Assembly: GCF_029633865.1 (NCBI RefSeq)
Contig: NC_079230.1
Span: forward strand, 33,018,650 to 33,082,649
Direction: 5' to 3'
Source: Lampris incognitus
Taxonomy: Eukaryota > Chordata > Actinopteri > Lampriformes > Lampridae
DNA: 64,000 bases
Part shown: piece after piece, positions 45,498 through 55,843 of the stretch
Layout of the letters: every line of letters begins with the position of its first letter
How positions within the stretch are numbered: the first letter of the stretch is position 1
Notes under the pieces: generated by a model
Databases searched by the model: none
What the model saw: the letters and a program-made list of their open reading frames with translations, nothing else
Told to the model about the DNA's origin: nothing
Made by a program: the position numbers and the translations under genes

Positions 45498-45848
45498 AAA
45501 GCATGAGTAAAAGCATGCTAGGAATATTACACGGCACACACTCGGGGCGCACTGGCATACACACACACACACATTGAGACAGCCTTTACTATAAACAGCA
45601 CTGCTACAGAAAAAAAGGCCTTCACAGTGCATCTGCATGCTTAGCTGGTAACAGCTTTTAGCTCTCTAAATCAACAGGTACAACATCAACAGCAGTACAG
45701 AACACCCTGTTTTAAACAGGCAAAATCACAACATACTTACAGAGACACAAGCCGAACAGCTCTGCAATACTCGAATAAAATAAAGCCATAAAAATACAAG
45801 AAACACAGCAGTGCATAATAACAATTAGGCAACAGCAGCACAACCATA
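45498..45848. other. Unassigned sequence
   Basis: A short (CA)n lies at about 45559-45572. No gene recognised. Confidence 0.35.
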
Positions 45849-45849
45849 C

Positions 45850-46304
45850 ATATACATTCACACCTTTCCTTCCATATTTTTTCTGACAGAGAAGTCCTCA
45901 AAGAGGTTGGTAAAATTCAACTTGCAAAGAATAGCACTTTCAAGGTATATCAGAGACAGGTGATTCATTCTGTTTCGGCCCATTGTGGCTCTCAGTCTAT
46001 TTTTAACTTGTCCCAGTTTTGAAAAAGAACCCTCCCTGAAGGCACTGGTTACAGGCAAAGTCATAAATAGTCGCAGTGCTATATAAATATTTGGAAAAAA
46101 CTTACTGTTGTTTACTTCCTCTTATAAGCTGCAGCAGTGACCTTGCTGAGGTGTCCTCGTATTCTTTAATACTCTGAATTGTTCAATTTCACCGACAAAA
46201 TCTTCCTCCAGATCACCTGCACATTTCTTCTGGAGATTAGCCACCCCTGTACGAAGATCTCGTATGGAGATGGACAGAATATTGTTCAAAAAGTCATCTT
46301 TTGC
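45850..46304 (-). mobile_element. hAT transposase C-terminal fragment
   Basis: Minus-strand frame with LPVTSAFREGSFSKLGQVKN then RLRATMGRNRMNHLSLIYLE, the dimerisation region typical of hAT transposases (ZMYM1-like group). A second piece (DLEEDFVGEIEQFRVLKN) lies just upstream in a different register. The N-terminal two thirds are absent. Inactive. Confidence 0.75.
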
Positions 46305-46499
46305 AAAGTGGACCTCGTCCATGCATACCATCAGGTGCCCGTCCACCCACTGCATGTCCCCAAAACGGCGGTGATCACCTCATTTGTACTGTTCTAGAAC
46401 CCGCGCATGCCGTTCGGCCCTAAGAACGCCACGCAGACATTCCAGCGCCTCATAGATTCGATGCTACGGGACCTGCCTTTTGTTTTCGTCTATCTAGAC

Positions 46500-48263
46500 C
46501 AGTGGTTCTCAACCTTTTTGGGGTCCTGGACCCCCTGCGTATTTTTGATCTACCCTGAGGACCCCTCCACCTGATCTTGGGGGAGGGGGGTTGCAATTTG
46601 ATAGAAACAGTAGAAACTGCATTTTAAATTGCATTATAGCATTTATTCACTCTTTGGGGCAAAAATAAGAGCTTTCAGTTGTAACTTACACTCACTGGCC
46701 ACTTTATTAGGTACCCCCTTTTGCCTTCAGAACTGCCTTAATCCTTCGTGGCATAGATTCAACAAGTTACTGGAAACATTCCTCAGAGAGTTTGGTCCAT
46801 ATTGACATGATAGCATCACGCAGTTGCTGCAGATTTGTCGGCTGCACATCCATGATGCGAATCTCCCGGTCCACCACATCCCAAAGGTGCTCTATTGGAT
46901 TGAGATCTGGTGACTGTGGAGGCCATTTGAGTACAGTGAACTCATTGTCATGTTCAAGAAACCAGTCTGAGATGATTCGAGCTTTATGACATGGCGCGTT
47001 ATCCTGCTGGAAGTAGCCATCAGAAGATGGGAACACTGTGGTCATAAAGGGATGGACATGGTCAGCAACAATACTCAGGTAGGGTGTGGCGTTGACACGA
47101 TGCTCAGTTGGTACTAAGGGGCCCAAAGTGTGCCAAGAAAATATCCCCCACACCATTACACCACCACCACCAGCCTGAACCGTTGATACAAGGCAGGATG
47201 GATCCATGCTTTCATGTTGTTGACGCCAAATTCTGACCCTACCATCCGAATGTCGCAGCAGAAATCGAGACTCATCAGACCAGGCAACGTTTTTCCAATC
47301 TTCTATTGTCCAATTTTGGTGAGCCTGTGCGAATTGTAGCCTCAGTTTCCTGTTCTTAGCTAACAGGAGTGGCACCCGGTGTGGTCTGCTGCTGCTGTAG
47401 CCCATCTGCCTCAAGGTTCGACGTGTTGTGCGTTCAGAGATGCTCTTCTGCATACCTCAGTTGTAATGAGTGGTTATTTGAGTTACTGTTGCCTTTCTAT
47501 CAGCTCGAACCAGTCTGGCCATTCTCCTCTGACCTCTGGCATCAACAAGGCATTTTCGCCCACAGAACTGCCGCCCACTGGATATTTTCTCTTTTTCGGA
47601 CCATTCTCTGTAAACCCTAGAGATGGTTGTGCGTGAAAATCCCAGTAGATCAGCAGTTTCTGAGATACTCAGACCAGCCCGTCTGGCACCAACAACCATG
47701 CCACGTTCAAAGTCACTTAAATCACCTTTCTTCCCCATTCTGATGCTCGGTTTGAACTGCAGCAGATCGTCTTGACCATGTCTACATGCCTAAATGCATT
47801 GAGTTGCTGCCATGTGATTGGCTGATTAGAAATTTGCGTTAACGAGCAGTTGGACAGGTGTGCCTAATAAAGTGGCCGGTGAGTGTAGATATAGTTAACA
47901 AAACAGAATTCTTATGCAGTAACTTTCAGATATATGTAACAAAATAGAATATGTATTCTGTAACTTTCAGATATATGCAACAACAGAATTTTTATGCAGT
48001 AACTTTTAACAATGCAAACGGAAGCGAGATCTCTTATTAAAATACAATAAATTACACTTGTGAAACAGATGTAATTAGAGAAAAAAGTCCTGGTACCCTT
48101 TATAGTTTAGGTAGATAAACGTCTCAGTCACATTTGAGTAAAATAATCCCATTTCTATAAATGTCATAGGATCTTTTTTTTAAAGATATTTTATTTTCAC
48201 TGACCCCTTGCAATTACACCACGGACCACTAGGGGTCCGCGGACCCCCGGTTGAGAAACACTG
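46500..48263. mobile_element. Non-autonomous hAT element split by a Tc1
   Basis: Begins CAGTGGTTCTCAACC and ends GGTTGAGAAACACTG, imperfect terminal inverted repeats, flanked by the exact 8-bp duplication ATCTAGAC (46492-46499 and 48264-48271). Without the nested Tc1 it is about 565 bp and has no transposase frame. Confidence 0.92.
46689..47885 (-). mobile_element. Tc1/mariner transposon, complete ends, one stop in transposase
   Basis: Terminal inverted repeats CACTCACTGGCCACTTTATT and its counterpart ending at 47885 are flanked by TA. On the minus strand one frame runs from Met 47738 to the stop at 46767, broken only by a TGA at about 47454-47459. It encodes MGKKGDLSDFERGMVVGARR (paired-type HTH), RTLRQMGYSSSRPHR, and a DDE domain with [10 protein letters not shown] (first Asp), YFQQDNAPCHKA (second Asp) and SPDLNPIEHLWD (Glu), the DD34E layout of Tc1. 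It is about 324 residues if the stop is disregarded, a normal Tc1 length. Nested in a hAT element. Confidence 0.92.
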
Positions 48264-49240
48264 ATCTAGACGACATCCTCGTCGCCGGCACCTCCAAAGC
48301 GGAACATCTGTCCCACCTCCGGACTCTTTTCGAACGGCTCAGCCAGTACGGGTTGATCGTCAATCCAGCCAAATGCCAGTTTGGGATGAAAACCGTCGAC
48401 TTCTTCGGACACCGAGTCACCAAAGACGGGGCGGTACCCCTCCCGTCAAAGGTGGACGCCATCATGAAGTTTTACCACCGCTTTATCCCCAAAGCTGCTC
48501 AACTCGTAAGACCATTGTATGAGGCCCTGAAAGGCAAGGCCATCAAACACTCTGTGGACTGGTCTGCGGAGAGGGACAAGGCATTTGTGGACACTAAGGC
48601 TGCTCTGGCTGTCGCAACAATGCTGGCGCACCCGTCACCCTAGGCTCCGATCGCCATTATTACAGACGCTTCGGACTATGCAGTCGGGGTGGTGCACGAG
48701 CAGTAGGTTAACGGCGCTTGGCAGCCGCTCACTTTGTTCAGCCGACAGTTACGCCCCAGCGAACGGAATTATAGCACCTTCGATCGGGAGATCGTCGCTC
48801 TCTACCTCGCCTTTCGACACTTCCGTTCCCTGCTGGAGGCCCGACAGTTCACGGCGTTTGTGGACCACAAACCACTGACGTTTGCCATAGCCAAGGTGGC
48901 TGAGCCGTGGTCCTCCCGCCAGCAACGACAGCTCTACTACATTTCGGAATTCACCACGGACGTACAGCATGTTGCTGGCAAAACCAACCTCGTCGCTGAC
49001 TGCCTCTCTCGGACCATTGCGGGGGCCGTCCACTTGGGTCTTGACTACGCCCGCATGGCAGCTGACCGGGCCGCCAACACGGACGTGCAGGATTTCAGGA
49101 CGGCTGTCACAGGGCTGCAGAGAGGATGTGGCTTTTGACGATGCTGGCACCACGCTCCGGTGCAACGTCTCCACGGGTCATTCCAACTGGCTGGAGGCGG
49201 CGTGTTTTCGACGCTGTCCATGGCCTCTCCCACCCTGACA

Positions 49241-49870
49241 AAAAGCTGTCCCAATGACTAGTGGCAGCCAAGTTCATCTTATTACGCCCCTGCCCATTCT
49301 GTCATCCAAGGTGGTTCCTGAGAAGGCAGAGCCAGTGAAGTGGTGCTGATTGCTGCTCTGATTGCAGATGGACAGCAACTGAGGTCTTCCCCTACTGACT
49401 CCTATAAAAGCTCACAAGTTCATGGACATGGAGCGGTCCCCTCATATTTTTGAATGCTGTTTGTTTGATTTTTGGTAAACTTCTTAGTTAACTTTTACCT
49501 GGCAGTCATGCTTATGCTCTAGATCCTTTTTTTGATTTTGGGGTTAATACCCCCCTTTCAGCACGTGCTCTGGCCTAGCTAATCTCTCTGCAACACAGCG
49601 TTGTCAAGGCGCAGGCCTACATTCAGCAGGCCAAGAAGACGCCTTGGATAAATACAACCAGCGCTGCACAGCAGGCAGCTCAGCTCGCGCTTGTGTCTGT
49701 GACAATGCAACGCTGAAACACAAGAGGGCGCTGCCACACTTCGCTTTTTCCCATAGTAACAGAAATGCTGAGTAGCATGTTCCTGCAGTAGCATCGCCTA
49801 CGTCACCCGAGTAACGTTACCTGAACGTACGCTTTGCAAAGGAGATCGAAAGCTAGCTAGCATAAACAAA
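49241..49870. other. Unassigned sequence
   Basis: No gene recognised. It separates the Gypsy remnant from a hAT transposase; parts may belong to the ends of either element. Confidence 0.3.
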
Positions 49871-49872
49871 CG

Positions 49873-51309
49873 ATGGTGAAAAAAACGAAAAGTAGACAAA
49901 GAGTATCGACAGTTTCCAGAGAGGTGGGAAGCTGAATACCTGTTTTGTGAGTTAAAACAAAAGCCAGTGTGTCTCGTATGTCAAGAGTCGCTGGCAGTGT
50001 TCAAAGAGCACAACATCCGCAGAGCCTTCAAAATGAAGCATGGCGAGCAATATGCTAACATGGACATGGAGCAACGGCTGCAGAAAGCCAAAGCCTTGAA
50101 ACGCAACCTTCAACATCAGCAAAGCATGTTCACTCGCACCAGTAGTGAAAGTGAGGGTGCTACCAAGGCAAGTTTTATTATTGCAGAGGAAATCACAAAG
50201 GCTAGCAAGCCGTTTAGCCAGGGACAGTTTATTAAAGACTGCCTTGAAAAAGTGTGCAACGTCGTGTGCCCTGACAAGAAGCAGGCATTTGCAAACATCA
50301 GCCTGTCCCGAATACTGTGGCTGGTCGTGTTGATGAAATGGCCTCTGATGTAGAGAGCCAGCTAAAAACAAAAGCAGCCAAGCACTTTGTTTCATACTCG
50401 CTAGCGGTAGATGAGAGTACAGACAGGACGGACACAGCCCCATTCTCCACATTAATCCGAGGGGTGGACACTCAGTCGTCCGTCACTGAGGAACTTTTAG
50501 ACGTGAAACCGATTCATGGGACAACAACAGGACAGGACATTTTCACCCAAGTGGAGCAGAGCGGGAACAAAGTGGAACTGCCCTGGAATAAACTTGTTGG
50601 ACTGGCAACGGATGGGGCACCGGCGATGTGCGGGGAAGGTCGTGGTTTGGTCGGTTTGACTCGAAAGGCGACGGGGCACACAGGAGAAAACTTGGTAGCC
50701 TACCACTGCATCCTCCACCAGGAGGCCCTCTGCGGTAAGGTGTTGGGCATGGAACAGGTCATGACTGTTGTGACTAACACTGTGAACTTTATCCGTGCAC
50801 GGGGCTTGAATCATCGGCCGTTTAGGGCTCTTTTAGAGGAGGAAAACTCTGTGCATGAGGATGTGCCCTATCACATGGAGGTGCACTGGTTGAGCCAGGG
50901 GAAAGTGCCGAGGAGGTTTTACGACACCCGCGCTGAGATCGCTCGTTTCATGGAAAGCAAACAGAAGGCCGTCCCCGAGCTTGAGGATGTTTGCCATTCG
51001 GAGCATCTCAGTTCACTGAATCTAAAACTCCAGAGAAGAAAGCAGTTGATCACCGAGATGCGGGACTCCGGGAAGTCATTTGAACTGAAACTGCGTCTGT
51101 GGGGGGGCCAGATGCGCAAAGGTAACTTGACCCACTTTCCTACCTGTCAATCAATGATCGCCACAGTCACCATTCCACTCCCGATCCAAGTGTATGCTGA
51201 CAAACTGAACACACTCAAAGCGGAATTCAGCAGGAGGTTTGCTGATTTTGAATCACAGAAATTCAACCTTGGGCATTTCGCAGATGCCTTCTTCAAGAGT
51301 GACAAATAA
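49873..51309 (+). mobile_element. hAT transposase, GTF2IRD2-like, broken
   Basis: Sequence of the hAT group from which the vertebrate GTF2IRD2 tail was derived. From Met 49873 the N-terminal part shifts frame near 49890 into a BED-like zinc finger (LFCELKQKPVCLVCQESLAV, HNIRRAFKMKHGEQY). A second one-base shift near 50310 leads to the RNase H-like core: VDESTDRTDTAPF, LATDGAPAMCGEGRGLVG, YHCILHQEALCGKVLGM. The frame ends at 51309 after RRFADFESQKFN, before the C-terminal dimerisation region, so the copy is truncated as well as frame-shifted. Terminal repeats were not found. Confidence 0.82.
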
Positions 51310-51529
51310 GTGCAGTGAAGCAAGTAAGTGTTTGAGATCTCCAGCTTTGCAAGCAACTAATTGAACGAGTGCAAAAGACACATAACAGTACCATTACAGC
51401 AGAGTATGATAAAGTACAAAATGATAGAAGAGAAAGAGAAGAACCCCCTTCCCCCCAATGCCAACAACCTAAAAAAGGAGAATACTCTTTTGTGTATCCC
51501 CTAACACTGCAGTCCTTCCATTTCAGGTT
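51310..51529. other. Unassigned sequence between two hAT fossils
   Basis: Short spacer; nothing recognised. Confidence 0.3.
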
Positions 51530-53254
51530 TGGTTGTTTTTCAGCACAACTAATTTCTCCATCAGTTCAGCTGTCAATCAGCTGTGAGGGAGGTAAACCAT
51601 GTCTGCTAAGGAGAAGAGATGCCCAACTGGTGCTGATGATGGCAAACTGGCGATGAATCTCACAAAGAGCAACTTGATCAGTGGATATTAATCCAGCGAG
51701 GAAAGGTCCTCTCTGGGGTCCTCCAGAAAGTGAAGGGTCTCCAACTCTGCTTTGCAGTGTCTGGGCAACATCTCTCTGCCCAGTTGGCTCTCCGTTCCTG
51801 TTGTTGGGATTGGAAACAGTAGAAGCTTACCGGGAAATAAGGTTGTTATGAATATATACATTAAATTCAATAATTTTTAATATCGCAAAATATTTAAAAA
51901 TGTGACATGAAACTAGCTACTCATTTATTTTTTAACTGATTAATGTTCATTTTTGATGATTAATTCATGACATTGCAGTTTAACCTTAAGACACTGAAGT
52001 GAGAGTAGTTTACCGGTACCCTGGTCAGAGAAGGTGAAGAAATCGTCTTCATTCTCGTCAGTGGTGTTTGATGAGGCAGTCTCACCTTCTGACACAAGGC
52101 CGAGCTCCTCAGCTGACCCAGAAACAGGTGATGTATCCTCTTCTTCTCTGCGGCTAGTTTGGGAGGCAACCACCTCATCTTGAAAAACAGGTGGGTTGCT
52201 GTAGCCAGGATGGCTTCGTTGACACCAGTCTTCAGCTGTAAGAAGCTACCGAACTTTTTCTCAAAGTCGGCTATGGTGGCTGTGAGATATGTGAGCAGTA
52301 CCGCAGGCTTGAAGCTTGCAGGCCATGTTGTTTAGCCTGAACAGCAAAGAGGGCAGGGATGAGCTCACCATGAGGTCTGACCTTGGAGGCAGTCAATTGT
52401 AATGTCAATGGGCTTGAGGACTCGGCAGTATTTCTCAAGGAAATCGAGCTCTACCTCTGAACGGTGGGAGTTGCAAGGCAGGCATGATGTCAGGAAGCTT
52501 CTCCCGAAGAAATGCCAGCTGGCTCAAACAGTCATAAAGAGAGTTTCACCAACAAACGCAGGGTGTCTTCAGTTGCTGGTTGGTCGTCATTGAGTATTTT
52601 TGCATATTCTGGTCTGCCAGAAGCACTCCATAGGGCTGAACATTTTGCCACAGATGAATTAATCAGCCTGGAGAGAGTTGAACTGTCTTCAGTTGCCCAG
52701 TTGAGTTGAATTGCTTTAATTGCATCAGTGGTTGAAACCAAACTCAGTGTGTGAGTGGAAAACCTGACGTGAGGTGGTAGAACGATAGCACACTCTGACA
52801 CTTCTTCTCCCTCTGGATCTATTATTACAAATGAAAGATCCGGTTCCTGCTCATCTGTCTCATCCTGTGCCTCTGAAATGACTGTGATATCGAACTCTCG
52901 AAATGCTTTTGAGAAGTTTGATGCGTTGTCAGTTACAGTCAGCACAATAGTGTCAGTTGTGAGTCCATATTCTGAGTCTATTTCCTCCAGTAGTTCTGCA
53001 GTGTGAATGTAGGTATGTGGACTGGGAAAATGTCTGCAAGTAAGAGCAGCTGATTCCTGTTCTAGTGGGTCTGTTTGTGTCCAATGTACAGTGGCTCCCA
53101 TACAACTGGTTTTTTTTAGTTGACCAGATTTCTGCAGTGGTGCAAACATGTATGCACTTAAGTCTCTCCTTCGCCTTTGCTGTTTTATTATGAAAGTCGT
53201 CATCGATTCTTCTCTCAAGTGTCCTCCTGGAATCTGGCTCTTAGAAGGTACCAA
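51530..53254 (-). mobile_element. hAT transposase, second family, broken
   Basis: Minus strand. From 53254 to 52532 a 240-residue frame shows GATVHWTQTDPLEQESAALT, VLTVTDNASNFSKAFREFDI, LPPHVRFSTHTLSLVSTTDA and SSVAKCSALWSASGRPEYA, the core of a ZBED-like hAT transposase. Lower coordinates hold pieces in other frames: FLEKYCRVLKPIDITIDCLQ near 52420, an acidic block near 52000-52160 and the dimerisation motif FVRFIASLPSSAPVGHLFSL near 51600. At least three frame breaks and a gap make it inactive. It is a different lineage from the hAT at 49873. Confidence 0.78.
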
Positions 53255-53866
53255 TGCTCAAATGCATCATCTTTAAGCAACCAGCCAGTTTAGTTTGTTT
53301 TACACTTTCCAAGAAAACCTTTAAAGGCCAGGACATAAAAGTCAGAAAATCTGACTGTAGGGCGAAGAAGCAACGAAGATTTGCAGTTTAATCTGCACAG
53401 TACCCAGAATAATCTGACTGGTCTGACTGCACATTTCAGGGGATCCTGAGTGAGGGACGGTGCTCCAGCTTTACTGTGACCACTCTCGATGTATCGGCTG
53501 CGGTGTCGAACATCTGCAATGTCACGCTCCTTTTCTGCGAGTCTGAAACAAAGTACGTTGCCTAAAACAGACTGGGGGAGGGCCGTATCACGGGAGGTGT
53601 CATCGGAGCAGGAATTGTGGTAAGTTTCTTCGACACAATTGGCTGTACTTTGATTTAGTGAGATACAGTTCTAAGTTTACGTGCTTGTCGTGAAATTGGC
53701 TGAAAAAAGAACAAAAACCGTCAGGGTGTTGGGTTTTATGGGCAGTGTGTGGCACGTGCCCTGTCAGTGTGTTGTTCTTTTCATGCCAACTGCTTTCAGC
53801 TGTGTAAAAGATGTATGACAAGTGTGACGGAGATCCCTGTTATCTGTCATTCTACACTATGGTGGT
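53255..53866. other. Unassigned sequence
   Basis: No gene or named repeat recognised; AAAAGTCAGAAAATCTGACTG near 53338 contains a short inverted repeat. Confidence 0.3.
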
Positions 53867-53993
53867 ATTCCATCCATCCATCCATCCGTCATCCAAACCG
53901 CTTCTCCTGCTCCCAGGGTCGCGGGGATGCTGGAGCCTATCCCAGCAGTCACTGGGCGAGGCCAGGAGACACCCTGGACAGGCTGCCAGACCA
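53867..53993 (-). mobile_element. tRNA-derived SINE 3' fragment (ATGG-tailed family)
   Basis: CCATCCATCCATCCGTCATC then GGTCGCGGGGATGCTGGAGC and CCTATCCCAGCAGTCACTGG: the complement of the SINE 3' module seen at 5092. Confidence 0.65.
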
Positions 53994-54054
53994 TGGAATT
54001 AGTTTTAGGAAATCCAATTCACTGAAGGCCATGTGAGTCCTATGCATCGGAGCT

Positions 54055-54180
54055 ATCAGAATCAGAATCAGAATCAGAATACTTTATTAATCCCCGAGGG
54101 GAAGTTGGGTTCTATTACAGACACTCACGCTCCAGCAAGAAATAACTAAAAACTAACAAGATACAAGATAACAAGAAAAT
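54055..54180 (-). mobile_element. LINE 3' tail with (AGAATC)n
   Basis: CAGAATCAGAATCAGAAT then TACTTTATTAATCCCCGAGG and AGACACTCACGCTCCAGCAA match in the opposite sense the 3' end at 33420-33567. 5'-truncated. Confidence 0.6.
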
Positions 54181-54185
54181 AGAAA

Positions 54186-54189
54186 CAAA

Positions 54190-54253
<64 letters not shown>

Positions 54254-54259
54254 TTTACT
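54186..54259. repeat. (ACT)n microsatellite, tail of an RTE copy
   Basis: About 20 ACT units. On the minus strand this is (AGT)n, the expected tail of the adjoining RTE 3' end. Confidence 0.9.
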
Positions 54260-54850
54260 AATTTTGGCTGCTCCCGTTAGGGGTCACCACAGCGGATCAT
54301 CTGTTTCCATCTCTTCCTGTCCTCTGCATCTTCCTCTGTCACACCAGCCACCTGCATGTCCTCCCTCACCACATCCGTAAACCTCCTCTTTGGCCTTCCT
54401 CTTCTCCTCTTCCCTGGCAGCTCCATATTCAGCATCCTTCTCCCAGTATACCCAGCATCTCTCCTCCACACATGTCCAAACCATCTCAATCTTGCCTCTC
54501 TTGCTTTGTCTCCAAACCGTCCAACCTGAGCTGTCCCTCTAATATACTCCTTCCTAATCCTGTCCTTCTTCATCACTCCCAATGAAAATCTCATCATCTT
54601 CATCTCTGCCACCTCCAGCTCCACCTCCTGTCTTTTCATCAGTGCCACTGTCTCCAAACCATATAACATAGCTGGTCTCACTACCATCTTGTAAACCTTC
54701 CCTTTAACTCTTGCTGGTACCCTTCTGTCACACATCACTCCTGACACTCTGCTCCACCCACTCCACCCTGCCTCCACCCTCTTCTTCACCTCTCTCCTGC
54801 ACTCCCCGTTACTTTGGACCGTTGACCCCAAGTATTTCCCTGTACAGTGG
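54260..54850 (-). mobile_element. RTE LINE 3' fragment
   Basis: On the minus strand encodes [20 protein letters not shown] through [20 protein letters not shown] and ends GDP* (stop at about 54277), the C-terminal fifth of the RTE protein, with an open frame throughout. 5'-truncated. Very similar to copies B and C, so probably recent. Confidence 0.9.
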
Positions 54851-55171
54851 ACTATATGTTCGTCAGTAGCAGCTGAAGTAGCCTGCAACTACAGTAGACA
54901 GAGGATTTATCGACGGACATGGTGATTCAACATCTGCAGTGATCATTCATATGATAAGTACATGAGTTCACCTTTGTGTAATAAGAAGTGAAATAGGATG
55001 TGTAAATAGATAAAGGCGATGGAGTATTTCATATTCTGATGTATTGAATTGAATAAGATTCCAAAAATGAAGAATGGACTTTGTTGAGATGTTTGCACGG
55101 AGAGAAATCTTAAAAGCACCCCTCCACCACACACAGCAGCTGGGTGCACCGGAAGTTCCGGTGCTGCGCAA

Positions 55172-55243
55172 TGACCCCGACGTGATTTGAACACGCACCC
55201 TTCTGATCTGGAGTCAGACGCGCTACCGTTGCGCCACGAGGTC
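55172..55243 (-). tRNA. tRNA-Trp (CCA)
   Basis: The 72-nt minus-strand sequence folds as a standard cloverleaf: acceptor GACCTCG/CGGGGTC with one G-U, discriminator A, D stem GCGC/GCGC around AACGGTA, anticodon stem TCTGA/TCAGA around CTCCAGA (anticodon CCA), T stem GCGTG/CACGT around TTCAAAT. Internal promoters are visible: TGGCGCAACGGTAGC (A box) and GTTCAAATCA (B box). It matches vertebrate tRNA-Trp except for minor changes, for example AGGGT in the variable region. A T-run terminator is about 60 bases downstream (AAAA on the plus strand near 55112). No intron. Confidence 0.95.
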
Positions 55244-55539
55244 CTGCGCTCCCAGGAAGTACATTTCACTAAGACTCGAATAGGACAACATGGAAACCGA
55301 AATGTCCACACCTCGTTAAACTAATTAGTTCGCTAAGTTAAGTGGGAGAAATTGGGGTCTGTTGAGAAAGTTGCTTGTTCCTGCTGGGATGCTGAGATCA
55401 GCAGTTCAAGTTCACACCCATGAACCCCCAGGGCCTACACGTGTACCTGAATATAGTATTTTAATTTTGTTAATTCAGCATAAACCCCCCCCCAAAATAT
55501 CTCCTACCTCACAAGAGACATAACGCAAACATCAGAAGC

Positions 55540-55757
55540 AGCGGGACATACAGCGGGACACACAGCGGGACATACAGCGGGACACACAGCGGGACACACA
55601 GCGGGACACACAGCGGGACATACAGCGGGACATACAGTGGGACATACAGCGGGACATACAGCGGGACACACAGCGGGACATACAGCGGGACACACAGCGG
55701 GACATACAGCGGGACATACAGCGAGACATACAGCGGGACATACAGTGGGACATCCGT
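55540..55757. repeat. 12-bp tandem repeat (CAGCGGGACATA)
   Basis: About 18 copies of a 12-bp unit alternating between GGGACATACAGC and GGGACACACAGC. Open in several frames (Cys-Pro-Ala-Val, Cys-Met-Ser-Arg), which is an artefact. Confidence 0.9.
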
Positions 55758-55843
55758 CTGAGTTCAAACTGGTTGTAGGAAAACGCATCCACTCCAGGTC
55801 TTGACGCATGCTCAGTACTGCAGGCGAGGAGCCCACAGGAAGG

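Larger units (their letters stand above)
46305..49240 (+). mobile_element. Gypsy-type LTR retrotransposon pol remnant (fossil)
   Basis: Reverse transcriptase and RNase H portions of a Ty3/Gypsy-type pol are recognisable on the plus strand. No LTRs, gag, protease or integrase were identified, so it is a partial fossil. It is broken at several places and is further split by a hAT element (46500-48263) that landed within the reverse transcriptase region. Decay suggests an old copy. Confidence 0.8.

Noticed and set aside
49873-51309. Host GTF2IRD2 gene
   Set aside because: No GTF2I repeats or introns; only the hAT transposase part is present, with frame shifts and a truncated C terminus.
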